A DNA stretch of 64,000 nt, taken from assembly GCA_963770645.1 (NCBI GenBank), contig CAVYQL010000003.1, forward strand, positions 992,001-1,056,000. Reading direction: 5' to 3'. Position 1 is the first letter of the stretch. Every line of letters starts with the position of its first letter. A program made the position numbers and the translations under genes. The notes under the pieces are model-generated. The model made no database searches and had not been told where the DNA came from. It worked only from the letters and a program-made list of their open reading frames with translations. This DNA comes from Bog-473 sp963770645. GTDB lineage: Bacteria > Actinomycetota > Acidimicrobiia > Acidimicrobiales > RAAP-2. Positions 35,394 through 44,900 of this stretch are shown in pieces.

Positions 35394-36163
35394 CAGGCGA
35401 GGTCGTGCTCTGGTCGGTCGCCCGAACCACGGTGAAGTGGCTTCACAGTCTCGACCATTCAGGCCGCCGGGTCACCCATAACGTGGCGCACATGAGGTGC
35501 TCGCTCCCGTGAGCGACCAAAAAAGTGACCGGCACTCGGGCCTCACGCATGTCGCCGACCGTCTGCTTCTCAGCCTCGCTGAACCGCCTCAGGGTTAGCG
35601 GCAACCCGGAATCGGGCATCATTGGTCTAGTGAAGAGAGCGGTCTCGCTATTCGTGACGACGGGGCGGCCATCGTCACCCTTGGATGCGGCGACTCGTTG
35701 CCCGCTGCAGGGGCGACCACTTCGCTCACTTCTCCGTTCTGTACGGCCCTCAAGCCAATGGCCGGCAATGGCAGCGGATCCCTCACGTGACCGCCGTGAG
35801 TTCAGCGACGTTGGCCAAGACGAGGAACGAACTGCTGGCTGCGGCCCGCGCGATCCTGAAGGCGACAACTTTCGCTCGAGGTTCAGTTGCGGTCTGCGCC
35901 GGCCAGCGCCAGGCGGGCTTTCAACCGGGACGTGTCGGCTGAGAAGAGGTTCAAGTCGGCGGTGGAGAACGCAACCACGCCAGCCCAGATGAAACTGGCC
36001 GTTCGCAGCCGTGTTTTCAGTCTCGCGAGGGAGGGCCTCTTCGTTATCTACGCTCTTTCCCGATGTGAGGGCCGTCCGATCCCTGCCCCATAACGCATCG
36101 GGTCGGTGGGACCGCTTGATGGTCTGGTGATCCTTTAGGGTGAGCCGACAGATTGGAGCATCG
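35394..36163. other. Gene-poor stretch of 770 bp
   Basis: Open frames exist on both strands, but none has a recognisable domain, a good start and actinobacterial codon use together. The best fragment (KRFKSAVENATTPAQMKLAV, about 35938-36000 +) may be the remnant of a gene. The end holds the start region of the DUF2510-RDD gene. Confidence 0.35.
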
Positions 36164-36841
36164 GTGACGAGCGTGCAGCCCCCCGCGAGTTGGTACCCCG
36201 ACCCGGACGGAAGTGGGGGTCAGCGCTACTGGGATGGTGCCGTATGGACAGAGTTCCGGGTGCCCCCTCCATATGTGCAGATACCGGCGTACGGTGCGTG
36301 GGGGCCGCCTCCGTGGAAGGGGGCCCAACTTGGGCGACCGGCCTCCGGACCCGGGGCACTATCAGACCCAGGTCGTCGCCTTGGTGCCCGGGTGCTCGAC
36401 TTTCTGGTCCTGCTTCCAGTCTTCGTACTCCTCACGGCGCTTGCTCTTGTCATCTTCGGGCCTCGATTCGGACCTCTGTTCCCCACTGAGACGACATACC
36501 CATCGAATGCGCCAGTCTCGACTCCCGGGTTCGTGTGGGTCTATTTGACCGTATTCGTCTGTCTCTTCATCACTGGGCTAGTGATGCTTGCCTACGAGAC
36601 CGTCGCCGTCGCAAGGTTCGGGAGGACACTAGGAATGGCCTGGCTTCATATCCGACCCCTGCGGGTTGCGGGAGGGACTCTGGGATGGGGAAGGGCGTTC
36701 GGGAGGGCCGTGATTTTCTGGTTGGCATGGTTCCTTGGTTGGATCGGACTGCTCGACCCTCTGTGGTGCCTGTGGGACGACAGGCGACAGTGCCTGCACG
36801 ACAAGGTCGCCGATTCAATCGTTGTCAATGACGCTGCGTAG
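36164..36841 (+). CDS. DUF2510-RDD membrane protein
   Basis: 225 residues from GTG 36164 (TTGGAG 6 nt upstream; a GTG at 36140 gives a longer, less likely form). N-terminal DUF2510: ASWYPDPDGSGGQRYWDGAV. A Pro-rich linker follows, then an RDD domain: GRRLGARVLDFLVLLPVFVL, WVYLTVFVCLFITGLVMLAY, loop RFGRTLGMAWLHI, FWLAWFLGWIGLLDPLWCLW and DDRRQCLHDKVADSIVV. Common actinobacterial membrane protein of unknown role. Lies between att copies 2 and 3. Confidence 0.88.
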   Translation: MTSVQPPASWYPDPDGSGGQRYWDGAVWTEFRVPPPYVQIPAYGAWGPPPWKGAQLGRPASGPGALSDPGRRLGARVLDFLVLLPVFVLLTALALVIFGPRFGPLFPTETTYPSNAPVSTPGFVWVYLTVFVCLFITGLVMLAYETVAVARFGRTLGMAWLHIRPLRVAGGTLGWGRAFGRAVIFWLAWFLGWIGLLDPLWCLWDDRRQCLHDKVADSIVVNDAA

Positions 36842-37034
36842 AGCGACATTACGGACCTGTCCCCGAACGCATCGGTTCGGGCGACCCGTAGGCGTCCCGG
36901 CCGGGCTACTCGGTCTTGGTCTTGAATCTCGCCCGGCTCGTCAAGGCCACCCTCCGCGGCGCCGCTTCGCTCCGTGTCCTCTCTCGCATGTCGAGGACCT
37001 TGACGAGCCTGTCGCAACCGTAGAGGCGCCTTTC

Positions 37035-37066
37035 ATGATGCCGGTTCGATCCCGGTCGGCCGCTCT
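37035..37066. other. Third att-like copy (32 bp of the tRNA-Gly 3' end)
   Basis: 32 bp from ATGATGCCGG to GGCCGCTCT, identical to the end of the tRNA core. It lacks the anticodon-stem part, and its flanks differ (TTTC before, GGTCAAG after). Located in the 306-bp gap between the RDD gene and the second sigma factor. Confidence 0.75.
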
Positions 37067-37147
37067 GGTCAAGCGGTCGGGTGGTGAGGAGTCCCTACCA
37101 GATCGAGTCATGTCACCCGTTCCTGGGTCCCGCGGCATCGTATTGAG

Positions 37148-37612
37148 GTGGAGGCGTCTGACGGCGAGGTCTATCGGAAGTACGCGGACGATCTGACTCG
37201 ATTTGCGACGGGGCTCGTAGGACCCAGCAACGCGGCCGATGTCGTGTCAGATGCCGTGCTCAGCTGCTTCGGATCTCCAGGCTGGACGACCGTGCAGGAG
37301 AAACGCTCCTACCTCTACCGGAGCGTTTTCAACAGAGCCGCCGAGTTCCATCGCGCCACCGGCCGCCGCCGAGCGAGGGAGGAGAGAGTGGCCCTTCCGG
37401 ACCTCGTCGATCCCCCGGAAGTTCGCCCCGAGGTGCTCGGGGCCGTCCAGCGATTGAGCGTGAAACAGCGAGCCGTCATCGTACTCACCTACTGGGAGGA
37501 CCTCGGTCCGTCTGCAGTCGGTCAGCTAATGGGAATCAGCGAGGGGGCGGTGAAGCGGCATCTCGGCCGCGCTCGATCCCGCTTGAAGGAGGAACTCAGG
37601 ACAAATGAGTGA
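37148..37612 (+). CDS. ECF-type sigma factor (SigE-like)
   Basis: 154 residues from GTG 37148. Region 2: YRKYADDLTRFATGLVGPSN ... ADVVSDAVLSCF; region 4: RLSVKQRAVIVLTYWEDLGP ... GQLMGISEGAVKRHLGRARS. Short ECF of the kind often read with a membrane partner. The stop overlaps the next start (ATGAGTGA), so the two are coupled. Confidence 0.88.
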   Translation: MEASDGEVYRKYADDLTRFATGLVGPSNAADVVSDAVLSCFGSPGWTTVQEKRSYLYRSVFNRAAEFHRATGRRRAREERVALPDLVDPPEVRPEVLGAVQRLSVKQRAVIVLTYWEDLGPSAVGQLMGISEGAVKRHLGRARSRLKEELRTNE

Positions 37613-39233
37613 CACGCTCGACACTCAGATCCGAAGCCTGGTCATGGAGCTCGTCGACGCCGCGCCACCAGCGCCGTCACTCGACGAGCTCGAAGACATG
37701 GAGCGCATTCGTGCCACGGCTGTGGGGCCTCCCCAGCGACCGGAAGGTTCGGTCAAGGCACACAATCGGACCCGCATGGTTCGGCGATCGGCTGTGCTGG
37801 TCGCGTGCGCTGCCGTCCTGGTGGTAGCAGGCATCCTGGTCGTCGGGGGCGGAGGCGGCACACCACAGGCCGGCAGGTTGCCTCTTCAATCGGGCACCTG
37901 GAGGCTCGCTGACGACGTACTTTCGGGCACATGGAGTCAATACACGCAAGGACCGCCGCGTGGTTCGCTCACGTGCCCGACCGTGTCGGTCTGCTACGTC
38001 ATGAGCGGCCACTACAACAGTCCTTACGCGGGAGCGCCACTGCTCGGCGTATCGTTGTATGCGAGTTCCGACGGGGGCCAGAGCTGGACTGCGCACCCGA
38101 TGCCCAATGGCTTCGCGCCCACGAGCCAGATCGCGTGCGGCAGTGCGTCCGATTGCGCTGCTGGAGGCACCCATAACGGCCAAGCCGTCCTGGCTGCGAC
38201 GAACGACGGCGGAGAGACGTGGGCGCTCCAACCGCTCCCGAGCGGTGTTGGCAATCTCGTCGCGTTGTCGTGTCCCTCGAACACCTTTTGTGCCGGCCTG
38301 GCTGCGCACAGCAATGTCTCGTCCGAGCAGCCCACCGACGCCACGTTCCTCTTCACCACAAACGGTGGCCAGACGTTCACCGACGAGCGTCTCGTGCGTG
38401 GCGATTCGATGCAGTCGCTCAGCTGCAGCTCGGACCAGGACTGCACGGCCATCGGATGGAGAGACGACCTCCTCGGGGGGCCAGGAAACTTCGCTTCGGG
38501 AATATCAGCTCGAACCACCGACGGCGGTGCGACCTGGTCGCCTGGCACCATTCCGGACGGCCTCGGCGTCGAACAAACGAACTCGGCGCTGTCGTGTGCC
38601 GACGCACGGCACTGCTGGATGACTGGGCTGATCGCGATCCCATTTCAGAACCCGCCCCAGTGCGCTCGGGAATCCTTTCCGGGGTTAGGCGCGACGACCA
38701 CGCCGACGACAAGCGTGCAGAGCCCCTCTGTCGCAGCGCTCGCACAAGCCGAGTCCGCTGCGACGGCCAAGGAGATCCAAAAGGAGGCCGGATCGCCTCA
38801 GGTCGGATGTACGGCTCCAGGCTGGCCCCTCATCTTCGGCGCCGTGGCATCGACAACCGATGGTGGCCTCTCGTGGACGCCTGATTCGATGCCTGCAGAC
38901 GTGCCGCAGCCTGTGTTCGACGGTCTATCGTGTCCCACCGATTCGCAGTGCTGGGTGACCGGCTCTGATGTGGTGCCTCGAGTGGTCGGCACTACCTATG
39001 ACGGGGGCCAGCCAATCTTGCTCGGGACCACCGATGGAGGAGCGACGTGGTCCGACGTCACCTTCAGCGTGCCGGAGGGGGCGCCGGACGATTACAGCCA
39101 GAGTTACCTCAGCTTGGGCGGGATCTCCTGTCCCTCGGCAGGCTCGTGCGTCGCACTCGGAGATGCGGCACAGAGTGCGCCGAGTTCGCCCGTTTACAGC
39201 TTTACTGCGCAGGATCGAGCGAACCGACACTGA
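37605..39233 (+). CDS. Membrane-anchored Asp-box beta-propeller, partner of the sigma factor
   Basis: 542 residues from ATG 37605. Short cytosolic N-terminus (60 residues, LVMELVDAAPPAPSLDELED), membrane helix SAVLVACAAVLVVAGILVVG, then an exported domain. That domain carries repeated Asp-box motifs (SSDGGQSWT, TNDGGETWA, TTNGGQTFT, TTDGGATWS, TTDGGLSWT, TTDGGATWS), each preceded by a Cys pair block such as LSCPSNTFCAG. The pattern is a sialidase/BNR-type propeller of about six blades with disulphides. An extracellular sensor joined to an anti-sigma-like tail is the simplest reading; not a catalytic sialidase, as the Arg triad is not evident. Confidence 0.8.
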   Translation: MSDTLDTQIRSLVMELVDAAPPAPSLDELEDMERIRATAVGPPQRPEGSVKAHNRTRMVRRSAVLVACAAVLVVAGILVVGGGGGTPQAGRLPLQSGTWRLADDVLSGTWSQYTQGPPRGSLTCPTVSVCYVMSGHYNSPYAGAPLLGVSLYASSDGGQSWTAHPMPNGFAPTSQIACGSASDCAAGGTHNGQAVLAATNDGGETWALQPLPSGVGNLVALSCPSNTFCAGLAAHSNVSSEQPTDATFLFTTNGGQTFTDERLVRGDSMQSLSCSSDQDCTAIGWRDDLLGGPGNFASGISARTTDGGATWSPGTIPDGLGVEQTNSALSCADARHCWMTGLIAIPFQNPPQCARESFPGLGATTTPTTSVQSPSVAALAQAESAATAKEIQKEAGSPQVGCTAPGWPLIFGAVASTTDGGLSWTPDSMPADVPQPVFDGLSCPTDSQCWVTGSDVVPRVVGTTYDGGQPILLGTTDGGATWSDVTFSVPEGAPDDYSQSYLSLGGISCPSAGSCVALGDAAQSAPSSPVYSFTAQDRANRH

Positions 39234-39275
39234 CCAGATGCCGCGCGCGACCCGTTGAACTTGCGGAGCACCTCT

Positions 39276-39533
39276 TCAAGTGGAGTCGCTGCGCTGATGA
39301 TGCCGGTTCGATCCCGGTGGTCCGCTTTCTTCGTTCTTGCTGTTCAGGGCCACGACGTTGTTCATCGCATCGTCGGGCTCGTCATACTCATCCCGTGGAT
39401 ATCCCGCGGGATTCGCGGCGCGAGACGCCTCGGCGAGTCCCGAAAGTGCTGTTGCGATCGCGACGTCTCGGTCGGCGACGGCGTGTTGGCAGCGCAAGGC
39501 TGCAGCCGGACTCGCGTGTCCGGCCCGTGCCAT
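39276..39533 (-). pseudogene. Integrase C-terminal relic with Tyr to Cys change
   Basis: 85 residues remain: ARAGHASPAAALRCQHAVAD RDVAIATALS, then the tail to the stop at 39276. In active homologues the sequence is ALRYQHA with the catalytic Tyr; here it is Cys. The rest of the enzyme upstream (residues before GHAS) is absent, with TAA just before the ATG. The tail NSKNEESGPPGSNRHHQ overlaps the fourth att copy on the opposite strand, the normal layout of this integrase group. Nonfunctional. Confidence 0.75.
39293..39336. other. Fourth att-like copy next to the integrase relic
   Basis: GCTGATGATGCCGGTTCGAT and CCCGGT (39293-39318) match the tRNA core; beyond that GGTCCGCTTT diverges, and TCTTCGTTCTTGCTG matches the right flank of att copy 2. 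It is inside the relic's C-terminal coding part. Confidence 0.65.
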
Positions 39534-39650
39534 TTAGTTGTTCAACGTTCCCGCCGATTAGCTCGCCCTCGACGAAGAGTTGTATCTCTGCGTCCCCGAT
39601 AAGCAGCGAGCTGCCGCTGATTCGCCTGTAGATGAGGCTCCGCGGACATA

Positions 39651-39685
39651 GTCAAGGCCCCCCGGACGAACCGGGGGGCCTTGAC
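39651..39685. terminator. Strong terminator-like hairpin with 15-bp perfect stem
   Basis: GTCAAGGCCCCCCGG (39651-39665) and CCGGGGGGCCTTGAC (39671-39685) pair fully around ACGAA. No long U-tract, but very stable. It is 76 nt past the leftward stop at 39761 and past the relic, so it insulates the repeat-protein gene from the element region in both directions. Confidence 0.75.
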
Positions 39686-39760
39686 ATGTCCTGACGGCGG
39701 GTGCCCAACGCTCCACCAAGCGGTGGCAACAATCGAGGCGAGACGCACCGGCATAGGCAA

Positions 39761-41230
39761 CTAGGAGTGGCTCACCGACCACGACACCTGGTTCGAGGTG
39801 CAGGTGTAGGAGGTTCCGCTGTCCGAATAGGTCATTGTCTCGGTGATCGATCCCGCAGCCCGCGCCAGTCCCGATGAGTTGAGGCCGTGGAAGTTCCCTT
39901 GGAAGTCGATGGTGAAATTGGCGGGGTTGCCGTTGTAGTCACCATCTTGAGTCGTTGTGGAGGAAAACGACCCATTGCTCGCCAGAGCTACAGAGTTGAT
40001 CGAGACGTGGAAACCAGGAGTCGCGTCCCCGGGGCTGCACGTCAGATAGAGCGGGTTGACGGTGATGTCCTGAAGGTCGGTCTGGCTGCCCGAGACGTCG
40101 AAGTCCATGGGGTAACCCGGACTGGTGAGGCCGGAGTAGCTGCCGACTGGCGGCGGGCCGGTCGTCACGCTTTGGCTGGCATCCCGGGCGCTGGACCACG
40201 ACACCTGGTTCGAGGTGCAGGTGTAGGAGGTTCCGCTGTCCGAATAGGTCATTGTCTCGGTGATCGATCCCGCAGCCCGCGCCAGTCCCGATGAGTTGAG
40301 GCCGTGGAAGTTCCCTTGGAAGTCGATGGTGAAAGTGGCGGGGTTGCCGTTGTAGTCACCATCTTGAGTCGTTGTGGAGGAAAACGACCCGTTGCTCGCC
40401 AGAGCTACAGAGTTGATCGAGACGTGGAAGCCAGGAGTCGCGCCCCCGGGGCTGCACGTCAGATAGAGCGGGTTGACGGTGATGTCCTGGAGCGACTTCT
40501 TGTTGCCCGAGACGTAGAAGTCCAAGGGGTAACCCGGACTGGTGAGGCCGGAGTAGCTGCCCACCGGCGGCCGGCCGGTCGTCACCGTCTGATCGGTGTC
40601 CCACGTCGCCGACCAGGAGACCTTTTTCGACGTGCAACTGAAGGCGGTGCCGTCGGAGTACGTCATGGTCTCCTTAATCGAACCGGCGGCCTCAGGCATC
40701 CCCTGCGAGTTCAGGCCCGTGGGCTTCCCTTTCAGCGCGATCGTGAAGGTGGCGGGGAAGCCGTTGTAGTCACCGTCTTGAGTCGTTGTGGAGGAAAACG
40801 ACCCATCGCTCGCCAGAGCTACAGAGTTGATCGAGACGTGGAAGCTAGGAGTCGCGCCGCCGGGGCTGCACGTCAGATAGAGCGGGTTGACGGTGATGTC
40901 CTGGAGCGACTCCTCGTTGCCCGAGACGTAGAAGTCCATGGGGTAACCCGGACCGGTAAGGCCGGAGTAGCTGCCCGTCGTCAGGCCGGAGGCCGCCCCA
41001 TCGGCTGCCTCGGCGCTGCCGGTCGACCCAGAGATCGGGGCACCCGCTGGCGGCGTGCCCGCGGTGGTGGCAGCCTGAGCTGCACCGGCTCCGGCGGCCA
41101 TCAACGCGAAAAGAAGGGCGAAGGCGGCGGGCAGAGTTGCGAGCCGATGGAGCGGAAAGTGCCGCCCAGCCCTGCGCACCAGCCGCCAACCTCGCACTTC
41201 CCCCACCACTAACTTCCTGATACACAACAT
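39761..41230 (-). CDS. Secreted protein with three tandem 139-residue repeats
   Basis: 489 residues from ATG 41230 (AAGGAGGACGG upstream). Signal peptide: basic RRAGRHFPLHRLATL and core PAAFALLFALMAAGAGAAQA. A Gly/Ala-rich linker (to about 85) is followed by three copies of a beta-rich module: SYSGLTxPGYPxDFYVSG, LQDITVNPLYLTCSPGG, FHVSINSVALAS, TTTQDGDYNG, GSIxETMTYSD, CTSxxVSWS. Each has two Cys, probably a disulphide. Repeats 2 and 3 are nearly identical. No known domain is recognised; likely a surface or matrix binding protein. Ends 76 nt before the strong hairpin. Confidence 0.85.
   Translation of the reverse strand: MLCIRKLVVGEVRGWRLVRRAGRHFPLHRLATLPAAFALLFALMAAGAGAAQAATTAGTPPAGAPISGSTGSAEAADGAASGLTTGSYSGLTGPGYPMDFYVSGNEESLQDITVNPLYLTCSPGGATPSFHVSINSVALASDGSFSSTTTQDGDYNGFPATFTIALKGKPTGLNSQGMPEAAGSIKETMTYSDGTAFSCTSKKVSWSATWDTDQTVTTGRPPVGSYSGLTSPGYPLDFYVSGNKKSLQDITVNPLYLTCSPGGATPGFHVSINSVALASNGSFSSTTTQDGDYNGNPATFTIDFQGNFHGLNSSGLARAAGSITETMTYSDSGTSYTCTSNQVSWSSARDASQSVTTGPPPVGSYSGLTSPGYPMDFDVSGSQTDLQDITVNPLYLTCSPGDATPGFHVSINSVALASNGSFSSTTTQDGDYNGNPANFTIDFQGNFHGLNSSGLARAAGSITETMTYSDSGTSYTCTSNQVSWSVSHS
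39784..40960. repeat. Three 417-bp tandem DNA repeats within the secreted protein gene
   Basis: Units begin at 39784, 40201 and about 40618, spaced exactly 417 bp. The first two (on + coordinates) differ by only a few bases; the third has drifted more. Recent duplication or gene conversion of units 1 and 2. Confidence 0.85.
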
Positions 41231-41306
41231 TTTCCGTCCTCCTTGTTATTCGCCGCTGACCGCTGGTTGCAGTCTGGGTTGCACTGTAAGACGGCGGCCT
41301 TAACAG

Positions 41307-41328
41307 GCGCTGAAGAAGCGCTGAAGGA
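41307..41328. promoter_or_regulatory. 11-bp-period direct repeat resembling a SARP binding site
   Basis: GCGCTGAAGAA (41307-41317) and GCGCTGAAGGA (41318-41328): heptamer GCGCTGA repeated with an 11-bp period, as in sites bound by OmpR-type SARP domains. It is about 80 nt upstream of the leftward repeat-protein start, and a SARP-type gene begins 600 bp away. Link inferred. Confidence 0.4.
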
Positions 41329-41449
41329 CGGACTCGGCGGCGTAGGACGATCGACGGCGACAGGATCGCTCGATCATCGTGTCGGCAAGCCACCTCGGCA
41401 GTGATCTTCGCAGGCCACGGCATCAGGCACCAAGGTCGGAGCCACTTAA

Positions 41450-41771
41450 CTGGCTTCACACCTCAACGGAATCATCGAGAACGCTACGACCCCGATCGCC
41501 GTCACTCCACCGCTGGCTGCGCCCACGATCACGAGCTTCACCCCGACCTCTGGACCGTCGAAACGAAGGTCACCATCAAGGGTACGAACCTCGAAAATGC
41601 AACCAGCGTCACGTTCAACGCAAGAAGGTGACCGTCACATCGACGACCTTCACAAAGGACACCGCTACGAAACGGATGGTGAAGGTTCCTACCGGGGCGA
41701 AACCAGAAACGATTGCTGTCACAACTACGGGCGGTTCCGTAGCGAGCACCACGAAGTTCAAGGTGACGTAG
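41450..41771 (+). pseudogene. IPT/TIG-domain fragment with two frameshifts
   Basis: Three consecutive frames together give AAPTITSFTPTSGP, VETKVTIKGTNLENATSVTF and KKVTVTSTTFTKDTATKRM ... TTTGGSVASTTKFKVT, an IPT/TIG immunoglobulin-like domain. One missing G near 41553 (CCGTCG for CCGGTCG) and one near 41621 (AACGCAAG for AACGGCAAG) explain both breaks. A TAA at 41447-41449 lies in frame upstream and no start codon is found, so the N-terminus is lost. Remnant of an exported repeat protein. Confidence 0.7.
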
Positions 41772-41943
41772 TCAGTCGGTCTGACCGCGAACTCCGAGCT
41801 AGGGACCTCAGTGTTCAAGCACCTAGCTCAATCCCAGAACATACAAAGACTGGGGTTCCCTCGACCGCTTCGCCTGAGAGTCCCTGGTCACCGGTGGATA
41901 GGCTCGCCGCCGTGTGCACCCCGGACACTGGCGGAACGGCGCG

Positions 41944-44900
41944 ATGCGCTACCTAGTTCTCGGTCCGCTCCAGGTGCTCGAGCCCGGGGGGCGGCCGCTT
42001 CCGATCCGCGGGCGTGTGGACCGGGCGATCCTCGGGGCCTTGCTGCTGGAACCCAACGGGACCGTGTCGCGTGACCGCTTGACGGAGGCGGTGTGGGGTG
42101 ACGAGCCTCCCGAGACTGCCCCAAACGCAATCCAGGTGCACATTTCGAAATTGCGGAAGCTTCTCGGTGGGGCAGGCGGGAGCAACCTGCATACCCGGTC
42201 TCCGGGGTACGCCCTGGAGGTCCGAGCCGGGGAGCTCGACGCGTCCGAGTTCGAGGGCATGGCCACAGCGCCACGGAGCGACGAGCCCCCGTCAGAGGTG
42301 TCGGTACGACTGACTGAGGCGCTGCGGCTGTGGCGCGGGCCGGTGCTCGACGGTATGGATGTCGGCACGTTCGGTCAGTCCGACGTGTCGCGGCTCGAGG
42401 ATCTCAGAGTGTCGGTGCTTGAATGGCGGATCGACGCCGATCTCGCTCTGGGTCGGCATCGCGAGCTCACGGGTGAGCTCGAGTCGGTTGTCCAGACCTA
42501 CCCGTTGCGAGAGCACCTGCGCGGCCAACTGATGCTCGCGCTGTACCGATCAGGCCGGCAGGCGGACGCGCTTGCCGCCTACCGGCAGGCCCGCGAGCTG
42601 CTCATCGAGGACCTAGGGATCGATCCGAGTCAGACCCTACAGGCACTCGAGCTCGCTATCCTCGAGCAGTCGGCCGCGCTCGATCTCGTCGATCGGGGGC
42701 AGCCCGCTCTGACCGGCACGCACCAGCGTGTGCCGGCACCGGACGCGGCCGCTGGCGACATCCCTTTGCCCGGTCGGCTCGCGGTCCCGCCGCAGGTAGG
42801 GCTGATCGGTCGGACCGGCGAGCTGCAGACCATCGCCTTGGCGTACAAGCGCGTCGCGCACGATGGGGGTCGAGAGGTGATGCTGGTGGCCGGCGAGGCG
42901 GGCCTGGGCAAGACAACCCTCACTGCGGCAGCAGCGCTGGCAGCCCACGACGACGGCGCGCTGGTGCTCTTCGGGCACTGCGAGGAGGATCTGGCCCGCC
43001 CGTACCAATTCTTCGCAGAGGCACTCGAGCACTACGTGACGCACGCGTCCGACGAACAGCTGGCGCAGCGCATCGCGCCCAACGGCGCGGACCTGGCGCG
43101 ACTGCTGCCTTCGGTGGGTCGCAAGATGCCGGGATTGCCGGCGACAAAGGGTACCGACACCGACACCGAGCGCTACCTCCTCTTCGCTGCCGTGGCGGGG
43201 GTGATGGCAGATCTCGCTCGGGTTCAGCCCGTCGTGCTCGTCCTCGACGACCTGCAGTGGGCTGACCGCGGCAGCCTGCTGCTGCTGCGGCACCTGGCGG
43301 CCGCCGAGCAGATCCCGCGGCTACTCATCTTGGCCACCTACAGGGACAGCGAGCTCCGGCATGCCGATGCGCTGCGGGACACGCTTGGGGCGCTCCGGCG
43401 GCAAAGCGGCGTGCAGCGAATCGAGCTGTGCGGTCTGAACGACCACGAGGTCGTGTCCTACTTCGAGGCGGCGTCAGGCCAGTTGCTAGACGCCCAGGGA
43501 CTGGACCTGGCGCATGCGGTCTATCGCGAGACCGATGGCAACCCGTTTTTCGTCGGCGAGGTGCTCCGCCACCTGGTCGAGAGCGGGGCCATCTACCGCG
43601 ACGAGGAGGGCCGGTGGGTCGCGGGGGCGACGCTCGAGACCACAGTCCTTCCCGACAGCGTCCGCGAGGTCGTCGGCGGGCGGGTGGTGCGCCTGGGGAA
43701 GGAGGCCGAACGGGTGCTGGCGCTCGCGGCGGTGATCGGACGTGAGTTCGACCTCGACCTGCTGGCTCAGGCTGCTGGTGCCGCGGAGGACGACGTGCTT
43801 GACATACTCGAGGACTCCGCCGGGGCAGCGTTGGTGAGCGAGTTCCCCGACGCACCGGGACGCTTTCAGTTCACCCACGCACTGATTCAGCACACCCTCT
43901 ACGAGGACCTGCGACCCACGCGTCGGGCCCGTGCGCATCGCCAGGTGGCCGAGGCACTCGAGGAAGTCGGTGCGGCCAGCTCCGATGCCTGGGCGGGGCA
44001 GTTGGCCCGGCACTGGGTGGCCGCCATCCAGCCGACCGACCTGGCCAAGGCGATCGGGTACTCCCGGCGCGCCGGCGACGCCGCGCTGGCCGCGCTCGCC
44101 CCGGCCGATGCCGTGCGCTATTACACGCAGGCGTTGGACCTCGGCTCGCAGGGACAGAAGTCGGACCCTGTCCTCGACCTCGACCTGCGCGTCGGCCTGG
44201 GGACGGCCCTGCGCCAAACCGGCGACCCGAGCTTCCGCAACATGCTGCTCGAGGCGTGCCGGCGGGCGGCCACGCTCGGCGACACAGATCGCCTGGTTGC
44301 TGCTTGCCTCGCCAACAGCCGCGGCACGTTCAGCACGGTGAGCACCATCGACGAGGAGAAGGTCGAGGTGCTCGAGGCCGCGCTCGACCGTCTGTCACAC
44401 GAGGATGTCCGCCGAGCGCTGCTCTTGGCCACGCTCTGTAGCGAGCTCACCGTGGGCAGCTCGCTCGAGCGTCGGCAGTCCCTGGCCGACGAGGCGCTCG
44501 AGATCGCGCACCGGCTCGGGGACGACGAGACAGTGATCCGGGTGATCAACCACGTGCTGCTCCCGCTCTCGCTCCCGCACCTGCTCGACCGGTCGACGCA
44601 ACGCGCCGAGGAAGCACTGGTCCGCGCCGAAGCGGTCAAGGACCCGATCCTGCTCTGCACGGCGGCCAGCGGTCGCCGCCTCCTGGCAGCATCGGCGGGG
44701 GACATCGCCGAGATGGACCGCTGTTACGAGATCAAGGCGCGGCTGGTGGAGCGTCTCGACCTGCCCTTCCTCACCTGGGTGCATACCCTGCAAGGTGCCA
44801 CCCGGGCCCTGGTTGATGGGGATCCCGACCGCGGCGAGCAGCTGGCCCGGCGCGCGCTCCAGCTCGGCGGCGACGCCGGGCAGCCAGACGTGGCCACCGT

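Noticed and set aside
35443..35868. 141-codon minus-strand frame in the gene-poor stretch
   Set aside because: No recognisable domain or ribosome site; kept only as a note in the intergenic entry.
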